Shown: in pieces, positions 17,101-23,599 of the stretch
Layout: each line of letters begins with the position of its first letter
How positions within the stretch are numbered: position 1 is the first letter of the stretch
Assembly (NCBI GenBank): GCA_027482185.1
Contig: JAIXWF010000013.1
Location: forward strand, 992,001-1,056,000
DNA: 64,000 nucleotides
Source: Opitutaceae bacterium
GTDB lineage: Bacteria > Verrucomicrobiota > Verrucomicrobiia > Opitutales > Opitutaceae
Direction of reading: 5' to 3'
Notes under the pieces: generated by a model
Told to the model about the DNA's origin: nothing
Seen by the model: the letters and a program-made list of their open reading frames with translations, nothing else
The model's database searches: none
Position numbers and translations under genes: made by a program

Positions 17101-17230
17101 TCGCGGAGGCGGACGAAGCGGCGGAGGCGGCCTGGGCCAAGACGGACGGGTGCAGGAGCGCGGAGCAGGTGGCGAGGGCGACGCAGGCGAGGAGCGGGCG
17201 GAGCACGGGGGAGGGCGCGGGTTGGGGCAT
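14189..17230 (-). CDS. TonB-dependent outer membrane receptor with CarboxypepD_reg-like N-terminal domain
   Basis: 1013 residues from ATG 17230. It has a signal peptide (LLACVALATCSALLHPSVLAQA), then a carboxypeptidase-regulatory-like beta sandwich (GTIQGRIFNPVTQ, DDGSYAFTGVPAGDVTLRVTY). A plug domain follows (NIGEFIKYLPGVVMDYV, ARIGGLSPTYTGVSVDGM), then a long 22-stranded-type barrel ending in an aromatic residue (WTVGVRGRF). This is the large TonB receptor type abundant in Opitutaceae, normally importing oligosaccharides or other large ligands. No partner SusD or hydrolase is adjacent. Pectate-lyase-like remnants lie just upstream and a PL10 lyase 11 kb away, so a plant-polysaccharide ligand is a guess. 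Confidence 0.93.
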   Translation of the reverse strand: MPQPAPSPVLRPLLACVALATCSALLHPSVLAQAASAASSASATGTIQGRIFNPVTQVFVRNAELQIEGTNLVTYSADDGSYAFTGVPAGDVTLRVTYTGSEPAAARLTVGAGQTAIRDFDLQSTGLGSGAKPPAGAPSGAGVVQLAAFGVSAEREGNAKAIMEQRAALNAKSVVASDNFGDVTGGNIGEFIKYLPGVVMDYVDSDARTARIGGLSPTYTGVSVDGMSLASAPSASFGDTSRQFEFEQASINGVESIEINKTITASMDADAPAGRINLRSRSAFDRKNREITAQVTLTGNEYSWSLRKTPGPYNGNDYKIRPGFVFSYADAFKGRFGVQLSLAGNTVGTEQAGVTHAYTHNLPGRGPVLTQISFRDAPKLSNRSSLSLTTDYKFSPALSVSLRTSVSNFDDGTNLRQTAFFVNPAQVAPESTVVSLVALPVANANTRVQYTTSRRNKVNTTVTYIPKLEYKRGDLLLTLGGGYSRSRTAYEQLTEGYFQAVTHRLTRIGFTARRSSPTDSDWQLVQTSGLPWHDVANYNRTDAFTNNVSATPQASRHQVWVAYLDAKKSVNVAGLPVQFLTGVKTKLSVYDLEKNGALQYTYVGAAGSMTAPTTILPTTNLLPYDAKTGGNIVSLGIPMTDPYATFDRFKANPSHFVPNLIQNHINEYHSSRSVKERIDAAYVEANTRWRALRLNLGLRHELTTTIGKTADLLPPAQVRAAGFVPNTTAFIDHQYRYGQREEREGGYTNTFLSGGAKYAFGRNLHFQLAGSQSISRPGYGNVAGVIVIDEPNQTIRVPNPDLKPETSDKIFASVQYYLEPAGTLSLSAFRLAVKNMGAGTAPVSAAAAGYGDDPEYSAFTFLRPVNAPGTIDLDGVELEYSQQLVFLPRALRGFSIFGSLTRTAASERIESHVPKSANGGLRYGNHKFNAQLRATWSAPRYNTVNAQGEEIWQYERIMFDFSGGYRFNRTYELTVSGRNILNSPIATYSNTPGLLRVVNRYGAAWTVGVRGRF

Positions 17231-17533
17231 GGGGGATGGGGTGGGGTAAGATTCCGGCGGAACGCCGAGCCTAAGAAACGCAGTCGAAGCAAGGAGGTGC
17301 GGGGAACACCGAGACAAGCCGGCCGAGGATACGTGCAATGGGGTGCAGCTGCGGGGCGGTCGGACGATCGGGCCCACTTTGCGGTCGACCGCATTTCGCC
17401 GCGCGCTTGTGCCTTTGGGGTCTCCAAGGGATTGGCGCGTTTGGCCCGAGCGGTGAAGTACAAAGGAGAAAGACGAGCGGAAAAGTCGCGGTGCCGTTAA
17501 CACGTTCGGCGGCCAGTCCACGCCCGACGGCGT
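17231..17533. promoter_or_regulatory. Upstream region of the TonB receptor gene
   Basis: This 303-bp stretch holds no convincing gene. It must contain the receptor promoter on the minus strand, but no confident promoter or operator was recognised. Confidence 0.3.
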
Positions 17534-17554
17534 GGGCGCGCACGAGGCGCGCCC
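17534..17554. repeat. GC-rich inverted repeat
   Basis: GGGCGCG (17534-17540) and CGCGCCC (17548-17554) are separated by 7 nt. The surrounding text (GCCCCTACGG on the right) looks like a dispersed intergenic hairpin rather than a terminator, as no T-run follows. Copy number cannot be judged from one window. Confidence 0.4.
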
Positions 17555-17719
17555 CTACGGTGGATACCCCGGCGGACGTGACGGCGTGCCGGCTTCGGAT
17601 TCGCAGTCGATGATGCGGCCGGTGCCGCGGCGGGCTTCGTCGACGAGGCGGCGGTCGACGGCATCGCGGTCCCAGGGGTGGGCGCCGGCGCCGGCGAGCA
17701 TCCATTCCCGCAAGGCAAG
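17555..17719 (-). pseudogene. C-terminal remnant resembling a polysaccharide (pectate) lyase
   Basis: About 54 codons closed by TAG at 17555-17557 and bounded upstream by a stop at 17720-17722. The peptide contains AGAGAHPWDRDAVDRRLVDE and then RRGTGRIIDCESEAGTP. That pattern is known to me from the C-terminus of PL1-type pectate lyases (aGa..p.rDavD.riv...r.gTGriidse.evGg.P). No signal, catalytic domain or start precedes it, so it is read as a leftover 3' end. The identification is from memory of the motif only. Confidence 0.4.
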
Positions 17720-17760
17720 TCAGGCGGGGCCGGCCCCGAAGGCGCAGGCTCATGGCGAGG

Positions 17761-17910
17761 TCAGAGATCGAAGATGACGGAGAGGACGAATTGCCGCGGA
17801 TCGACGATCCGGAACGCGCTCGGTTGGCCGTTGGGGAGGGCGCGGGCGGAGGTCGGGCAGGCGGGATCGAGGCTCTGGTAGACGCCGGCGGGGCGGCGAT
17901 GCCGCGCTAG
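17761..17910 (-). pseudogene. C-terminal remnant resembling a beta-barrel or enzyme C-terminus
   Basis: An open stretch of about 50 codons ends at TGA 17761-17763. The readable part is AGVYQSLDPACPTSARALPN, then FRIVDPRQFVLSVIFDL. Alternating hydrophobic residues ending in a C-terminal strand resemble outer-membrane barrel ends (PRQF-x-LS-x-x-F-x-L). It has no start codon context or N-terminal domain. It lies between the pectate-lyase-like remnant and the subtilase gene and is probably gene debris. It could be chance. Confidence 0.3.
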
Positions 17911-17936
17911 CCGATCGAACGAACGAGCGGAGCGTA

Positions 17937-17981
17937 GGACGGATGGATCCTATGGGACCGATGGGACCCATAGGACGGAAG
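17937..17981. repeat. 9-bp tandem repeat tract (5 units)
   Basis: Five 9-bp units follow one another: GGACGGATG, GATCCTATG, GGACCGATG, GGACCCATA, GGACGGAAG. The tract belongs to the same family as 23553-23588, 25711-25749 and 26359-26425. It lies 55 bp beyond the stop of the subtilase gene. Confidence 0.8.
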
Positions 17982-18035
17982 CGGTTTGGTCGGGGCGGGA
18001 AGCTCAGGCTGCCCCGCCGCGGCGGAGTTGCCGGT

Positions 18036-21000
18036 TCAGGGCAGTTCGTAGATTTCCAGCAGGGCCACGCCGGTGCCGCCGAGGAAGCCGCTGACACGCG
18101 CGGTGTAGACCCCGGCCGGCAAGGTGATGACGAGGGCCGAGTTGGAGCTGGTGGCCGGAATCGCAAACGCACCGGCTTCCGCGGTCGCGGCGAGCAGAGC
18201 GGCGGTACCGCCCCATTCGTCGTTGCGCGCGATGAGGGTGTTGCCGCGGTAGACTTCGAGAACCGGGTCGGCGAGCGCCCCGGTGATGCCGAAGTTGACC
18301 AGCGTGGGTCCGATGGCGCGCACGAGGAAACGGCGGGGCACATTGCCGAAAACGGTGAAGCCGGCGGTGAGCAGGTTCGGACTTACGCCGACGATGCCGC
18401 GGGCGGAGAGGTTGTTGAACCGGCCGAGGGATGCGGCCGGGGTGCCGGCGGACTCGGCTTCGTAGAGCTCGAGCAGGCCGGTGCCGGTGCCCGGTCCGGC
18501 GCTGTAGAGTTCGACGGCATAGCGGCCGGGATTGAGTGTGCGGACGAATGCGGCGTCGCGGCTCGTGGCCGGCAGCGGAAATGCACGCGTGCGGGAGATG
18601 GCGGCGGCGACGGCGGCGTCGCCGTCCCAATTGTCGTTGCCGGCGAGCAACGACGCCCCGGAGAGCAGGGCGAGCGCGGGATCCGCCAGCGGGGCGGCGA
18701 CGTTGAAGGTGGCGAGGGTCGGGCCGACGCCGCGGATCAGCACAGGCTTGGCGGCGCCGACGACGCCGAAGCCGACGACGACGGCCTGCGAGCCCGCGCC
18801 GGGCGTGCCGACGACGGAGAAGTTGCCGATGCGGCCCGGATCGAGATCCGCCACGGTGACGACGACCGGGCTCGACGTCAGCGTCGTCGCGCCGCTCCGG
18901 ACAACGAGGGTGTAGGTCCCGGCATCGGCGCCGGTCGCGGGTCGGGCGTAGCTCGCCAGGGTGGCGCCGGGAATGTCGACGCCGTCGCGGCGCCATTGGA
19001 ACGAAACCGGATCGGGGCTGCTCACGCCTACCGTCAGCAGGAGAGGCAAGCTGGCAACCGTATCGACGCGGGCCACGGGCGGCAGCGTGATGGCGAAGGT
19101 GGAACCGGAGATGCGGCCGCGGCGGTCGGCGGTCCGGCGGTATTGGGTCCACGCTCCGGCCGCGGGGCCGGTTTCGAGATCGAACGCGTAGAGTTTGGCG
19201 TCGCCGCTGCCGACGTAGAGGCGGCGGCCCGCGATGGCGGGGCTGGAGCGCACGGGCAGGGCGGTGTCCCAGCGGCGCTTGATGCCGCCGCGCGAGTCGA
19301 GGGCGTAGATACGGCCGTCGTAGCAGCCGAGGTAGATGTTGCCGTCCGCATCGATCGCGGGGGTGCTGGCGAGCACGGCATCCGCGAGTTCGGTCGCCCA
19401 GCGCAGCGAACCGTCGATCGTGTTGACCGCGTAGACTTGGCGCTCGAGCGAGCCGAAGACGACGGCCGACTCGTCGGCGGTGAGCGTCGGAGAACCGGAG
19501 GCGAGGTCGAAACTCGGCGGCGAGAAGCTCCACTTCATCGTGCCCTCGGGCGTCACGCAGAACAGCAGGCCGAGGCTGTAGGTCGTGAAGTAGATGTTGC
19601 CGGACGAATCGATCGCCGGGGTGGAGAAGGTGTCGTCGCCGCTGAAGAACCGCCACTTTACGGTGCCGTCCGGCCGGATGGCGTACAGGTAGCCCAACGC
19701 GGAGGGCTGATAGATGGTGCCGTCCGCGCCGACGACCGCGCTGGCGAACGTCGTGGCGAGCACAGAGGCGCGCCAGAAGGTTTCGCCGGTGGCGGGATTG
19801 AGGGCGTAGAGAAAACCGTCGGTGCCGTGGAGGTAAACGGTGCCGTCGATGCCGAGGGCCGGACTGACGGAGACGGAGCCGGCGCCGAGGGCGCGGCTCC
19901 AGAGGCGGGTGCCGTCGGCCTTGAGGGCGGTGACGGTGCCGTCGCTCGTGCCGAAGAAAACGGTGCCGTTGGCGCCGACGGCCGGGGAAGCGTTGTTGAG
20001 CGTGCCCGGGGCCCGGTAGCGCCACTTGGAGCGGCCGTCGGCGTCGACGGCGTAGACGTGGAAATCGGGCGAGCCGCCGCCGAAGTAAACGGTGCCGTCG
20101 GGCGCCACCGCGGGCGCGCCGCTGATGTTGCCCACGGTGCTGAACTGCCAGGCGGAGTCGTTGACCGTCAGGGTGAAGGCGCCGCGGGTCTGGGGATCCC
20201 GGCAATCGACCTTGAAATAGTAGGTGGCGCCGGCGACGGCTTCGAGCGTGCAGAGGCTGTCGCTGTTTTCGTTGCCGATGCCGGTGTCGTCGCTTTCGGC
20301 GACGAGCGTCAGGCGGTCGACCGTGCCGCCGGTATAGACACCGAGGAGCGTGTCGAACTCGGTAGTGAAGGCGGCGACCTGGAAGCGGCCGGCGCGGGGC
20401 GCCACCCACTTGTACCAGACGGAGCCGCCGCCGGCTTGGCCGGAGACCTTGGGTTCGCCGGTCTCGGTCGAAGCGTGGAAGGTGGTGCCGGCGACCTGGA
20501 GGCTGGGGGCGGAGGCGAGCGCGGCGGCGCGGGCGAATTCGTCGTTGGCGGGCGCGGTGCCGAGGTTGAGCACGGTGAGGCCGGAGCCGCCGCCCTTGGC
20601 GCCCACGGCGATCTGATAGGTCACGCCGAGGCGGGCGGTGAAGACGACTTCGCTGGTGGCGAGGGCGCCGGCGTCGTCGTTGGCGGCGACCGGCACGAGG
20701 CCGGCGAGGGTGTTGCCGGTGTAGACTGCGATGACGGTGTCGTAGGCGCTGCCGGCGGTGGAGAGCGTGGCCGAGCCGGTCGAGGGGGCGGTCCATTGCC
20801 ACCAGAGCGTGCCGGCCGCGGCCGCTCCGGCGTGCGCGGGCTCGCCGGTCTCGGCGCCGGCGCCGCCGTTGTGTGACCGAAGGGTGGTGCCGGAGCCGAC
20901 GACGACGGCGCGTTCGGCAAAGGCATCGTTGAACGGACGGTTGGTGGTCGACGTGACCGCGCCCAGCAAATCGAGGCGGGCGCCGGTGTGGGAACGACCG

Positions 21001-22208
21001 GTGAACGCTGGCAGGCGGACGGCGCCGCGGTACAGGCGGTTGATGAGCTGGCGGTAAGTGTCCGTCGGGAAGCGGGCGCGCAGGAGCGCGAGGGCACCGG
21101 TGACGTGCGGCGCGGACATCGACGTGCCGGACCGCGAGACCTGGCCGGTGGCGGTGAGGTCGAGGGAAACGATCGACGTGCCGGGGGCGTGGAGGTCGAC
21201 GAGACCGCCGTACGCGGACGAGAGGCTGGGCAGGTCGCCGGGGCCGGAGTTTCCGACGGAAACGATGTTGTCGAGGAGGTAGTTCGACGGGAAATGCGCG
21301 CCGGAATCGTTGTCGGTGGAATCGTTGCCGGCGGAGGCGACGACGATCACGCCGGCATCGCGCGCGGCGCGCAGGGCGGTGAAGAACGTCTGGGAGAAAC
21401 TGGTGCCGCCGAAACTGCAGTTGATGAGGTGCGCGCCCTTGGCCACGGCGTAGTCGACGCAGGCGGCGCTGTCGCTGGCGCTGGAAGTGCCGGTGGCATC
21501 GCTGTTCTTCAGCGCCATGAGCTGCACGCGCCAGGCGACGCCGGCGATGTTGAAGGTGTTGTTGCCGACGGCGCCGATGATGCCGGCGACGTGGGAGCCG
21601 TGGCCGGTCTGGTCGGCGATGTTGCCGCTGCGCTCGCCGCGCAGGAACGCGGCGCCGTTGACGTCGCCGAAGGTCGGAGACGGGTTCCGCCAGAGGTTCG
21701 CGGCGATGTCGCGGTGGCCGGTGTTGATGCCGTTGTCGATCACGGCGACGACGACGCCGGGAGCTTCGCGGATGATGTCCCAGGCGGCCGGGGCGCGGAT
21801 GTCGGCGCCCGCGGTGCCGTTGGCGAGTTGGCCGGTGTTGTTGAGCGACCACTGGAGCGGGAAGCCCGTGTCGTTGGGCGTGGCGTCCGGAAATTCGAGA
21901 AAATCGGGTTCGACGAACTCGTACCGGCCGGTCGCCTGCAGGCGGGCGACTGCGGCGGGGACGGTTTCGCCGGCCTCGAGCTCGAGCACGCGCAGGTCGC
22001 CGAGGCGGGCGAACTTTTGGCGGACGCGGAAACGCTCGCCGGCCTCGGCCCGGTCGGACAGCTCGCGTTGCGCGAAGTGAGGTTTGGCGAGGACGACGCC
22101 GTCGCGGTAGCGCTGCGTGCGTTCGCGGGGAGTGTAGGATTCGGGGCGATGGCGGTCGGAGGCGGCCGCGAGCGAGGCGAGGGCGAGGAACGCGAGGAGG
22201 ATACGCAT
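18036..22208 (-). CDS. Secreted mosaic subtilisin-like protease (S8) with PQQ propeller
   Basis: 1390 residues. A signal peptide (1-17) and an inhibitor-like propeptide (to about 110) precede the S8 catalytic domain. The triad is Asp158 (AVIDNGINTGH), His203 (GHGSHVAG) and Ser363 (GTSMSAPHVTGA), with oxyanion Asn295 (SAGNDS). Two related beta-sandwich modules follow, each with an ETGEP motif and WWQW/WYKW (about 430-680). Next comes a seven- to eight-bladed PQQ/Trp-type propeller (repeated SPA, DGT and YALN/YAID elements, about 685-1020) and an Ig-like module (VSFQWRRDGVDIPGA). Two C-terminal repeats end it, each with LIRGVGPTL or LVRAIGPTL. All key residues are intact. A role in extracellular protein breakdown is likely. 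The propeller inside a subtilase is unusual. Confidence 0.92.
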   Translation of the reverse strand: MRILLAFLALASLAAASDRHRPESYTPRERTQRYRDGVVLAKPHFAQRELSDRAEAGERFRVRQKFARLGDLRVLELEAGETVPAAVARLQATGRYEFVEPDFLEFPDATPNDTGFPLQWSLNNTGQLANGTAGADIRAPAAWDIIREAPGVVVAVIDNGINTGHRDIAANLWRNPSPTFGDVNGAAFLRGERSGNIADQTGHGSHVAGIIGAVGNNTFNIAGVAWRVQLMALKNSDATGTSSASDSAACVDYAVAKGAHLINCSFGGTSFSQTFFTALRAARDAGVIVVASAGNDSTDNDSGAHFPSNYLLDNIVSVGNSGPGDLPSLSSAYGGLVDLHAPGTSIVSLDLTATGQVSRSGTSMSAPHVTGALALLRARFPTDTYRQLINRLYRGAVRLPAFTGRSHTGARLDLLGAVTSTTNRPFNDAFAERAVVVGSGTTLRSHNGGAGAETGEPAHAGAAAAGTLWWQWTAPSTGSATLSTAGSAYDTVIAVYTGNTLAGLVPVAANDDAGALATSEVVFTARLGVTYQIAVGAKGGGSGLTVLNLGTAPANDEFARAAALASAPSLQVAGTTFHASTETGEPKVSGQAGGGSVWYKWVAPRAGRFQVAAFTTEFDTLLGVYTGGTVDRLTLVAESDDTGIGNENSDSLCTLEAVAGATYYFKVDCRDPQTRGAFTLTVNDSAWQFSTVGNISGAPAVAPDGTVYFGGGSPDFHVYAVDADGRSKWRYRAPGTLNNASPAVGANGTVFFGTSDGTVTALKADGTRLWSRALGAGSVSVSPALGIDGTVYLHGTDGFLYALNPATGETFWRASVLATTFASAVVGADGTIYQPSALGYLYAIRPDGTVKWRFFSGDDTFSTPAIDSSGNIYFTTYSLGLLFCVTPEGTMKWSFSPPSFDLASGSPTLTADESAVVFGSLERQVYAVNTIDGSLRWATELADAVLASTPAIDADGNIYLGCYDGRIYALDSRGGIKRRWDTALPVRSSPAIAGRRLYVGSGDAKLYAFDLETGPAAGAWTQYRRTADRRGRISGSTFAITLPPVARVDTVASLPLLLTVGVSSPDPVSFQWRRDGVDIPGATLASYARPATGADAGTYTLVVRSGATTLTSSPVVVTVADLDPGRIGNFSVVGTPGAGSQAVVVGFGVVGAAKPVLIRGVGPTLATFNVAAPLADPALALLSGASLLAGNDNWDGDAAVAAAISRTRAFPLPATSRDAAFVRTLNPGRYAVELYSAGPGTGTGLLELYEAESAGTPAASLGRFNNLSARGIVGVSPNLLTAGFTVFGNVPRRFLVRAIGPTLVNFGITGALADPVLEVYRGNTLIARNDEWGGTAALLAATAEAGAFAIPATSSNSALVITLPAGVYTARVSGFLGGTGVALLEIYELP

Positions 22209-22388
22209 GGTGGAGGGCGTCGCCGGGGGCCGGGAGACCGCGGGGCAAACGTGGTTCGGGGCGGGACGCGAGGACGGTCGGGAGCGGTTGCGACCCTGTC
22301 AAAACGCGACTGCCGCCATGACACCAAAAGGCGCGGAGACGAATCCGTGGCGGCCGCACCCAGTCCGGCGAACCGGTTCAGGCGGGAT

Positions 22389-23552
22389 CTAGCGCGAATC
22401 CGGAGCGCGAGCCAATTCGCGCGGGATGAGGACGGAGTAGGGGCTGTGACGGTCGGGCACGAGGCGGCCGTCGCGTCCGAGCAGCATACGGGCGGGAACC
22501 GTGTTGAAGCCCCATTGCGCGACGAGCGTCATGTGTCCGGCGGGATTCCAGAGAATGGGCCAGGGCCACTTTCGCGCGGCGACCACTCTTTCCAGATGCA
22601 GGCGTTGTTCGGGCTCGGGCGGCAGGCCCACGGCTTGGTTGAAGGAGACCACCTGGAGAATCACGAGGCCCTGGGAGGCGTACTGCGCATGAAGATCCTC
22701 GAGCGAATCCATGAACGTTTCGTAGGTCACGGGCCCAAAGGCGACGAGGACGACTTGATTGCGGTAGCGGGACGGATCGCCGCGCACCGGGTCGAAGGAA
22801 CGCAGCTGTTGCCAAAGCCCGTCGAGGGGCAGGGCCTGCGCTTCCATGACCCGGCGGTGGCCCGCGACGAGTTTCCGCACTTCGCGGTCCAGCGATTCGT
22901 CCCGCGGGTAGCGGCGTTCGAGGTCGGCGAGGTACCGGATGCATTGCTCGGGGGCCGCGGCGTCGAGCAGATCGGTATAGGCATGGTACAGCAGCAGAAT
23001 GCGCCCCGAGCGCGGAAACTCCGTTTCGTACGTCCCAAGCCAGGCGCCGACCCGGGAAATCGCGGCGGGGGCCGCGGCGGGATTGCCCAACGCGCTGCGA
23101 GCCGTGTGGTCGATCAACTGGCGCAAAGCTTCCTCGCGGGCGGCGGCGCCGGCATCGGGCGCCGCCAGCAAGGCTTCGAGTTCGGCGAAGTAGAACCTGT
23201 TCCAGTCGGCCAAGGATTCCGGCACGGGCAGGAGTTGCCGGAATCCGCGGCGGGAGATTCGGACGCGTTCCTCGCCACCGTAGCGCAGGAGGAGGAGAAC
23301 GTCCCAGCGCAGCGGGTGCGCGGGATGCTGCGCGCGGAAGGCGGCGCCACGGGTGTGGAGTTCGGTTTTGCGCCGCTGGAACCACGCGATTTTGGCCTCT
23401 TCGTCGGCCTGCAGCCCGGCCGGGAGCTGCGCGCGGGCCAGGGCAAACAGGGCGCGGTATTCGGTTTCGGGGTCCGTCGGGGCGGCGGCGCGGAGCGCGG
23501 CGGCGGAGAGGAGCAAGGTGCCAAGGACGAGGAGGCGGGCGAGCTTCGGCAT
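22389..23552 (-). CDS. Thioredoxin-fold exported protein lacking the CxxC active site
   Basis: 387 residues with a signal peptide (LLVLGTLLLSAAALRA). A helical region of about 240 residues leads into a TlpA/thioredoxin-like C-terminal domain. NQVVLVAFGPVTYETFMDSL occupies the place where redox members have VLVNFWATWCGPC. It is followed by LVILQVVSFNQAV and the cis-Pro-like FNTVPARMLLGRDGRLV. There is no CxxC, so a disulfide role is unlikely and a binding role is more plausible. The ATG (23552) abuts a 9-bp repeat tract. A 180-bp gap without visible features separates it from the subtilase start. Confidence 0.75.
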   Translation of the reverse strand: MPKLARLLVLGTLLLSAAALRAAAPTDPETEYRALFALARAQLPAGLQADEEAKIAWFQRRKTELHTRGAAFRAQHPAHPLRWDVLLLLRYGGEERVRISRRGFRQLLPVPESLADWNRFYFAELEALLAAPDAGAAAREEALRQLIDHTARSALGNPAAAPAAISRVGAWLGTYETEFPRSGRILLLYHAYTDLLDAAAPEQCIRYLADLERRYPRDESLDREVRKLVAGHRRVMEAQALPLDGLWQQLRSFDPVRGDPSRYRNQVVLVAFGPVTYETFMDSLEDLHAQYASQGLVILQVVSFNQAVGLPPEPEQRLHLERVVAARKWPWPILWNPAGHMTLVAQWGFNTVPARMLLGRDGRLVPDRHSPYSVLIPRELARAPDSR

Positions 23553-23588
23553 GGGACGAAGGGGACGGAGCGGACCGATGGGGCGGAT
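23553..23588. repeat. 9-bp tandem repeat tract (4 units)
   Basis: The units are GGGACGAAG, GGGACGGAG, CGGACCGAT and GGGGCGGAT. The tract begins at the base next to the start codon of the thioredoxin-like gene, so it forms that gene's 5' untranslated region. It fills most of the 47-bp gap to the acylase stop. Confidence 0.8.
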
Positions 23589-23599
23589 GGCGTGGCGGC

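Noticed and set aside
14171-17500. A 1109-codon open frame on the plus strand opposite the TonB receptor gene
   Set aside because: Its translation is Gly/Ala/Val/Glu-rich without motifs. It mirrors the receptor's codon pattern in GC-rich DNA. The minus-strand product has signal peptide, plug and barrel features.
17937-17981. MGPMGPIG-like peptides read from the 9-bp tracts as collagen-like coding sequence
   Set aside because: The tracts are short, lie outside credible genes and occur on either strand, so the peptides are a by-product of the 9-bp period.
18004-22359. A 1451-codon open frame on the minus strand overlapping the subtilase in another frame
   Set aside because: The product is almost wholly Arg/Pro/His-rich low-complexity sequence. 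The other frame encodes intact S8 motifs over its full length.
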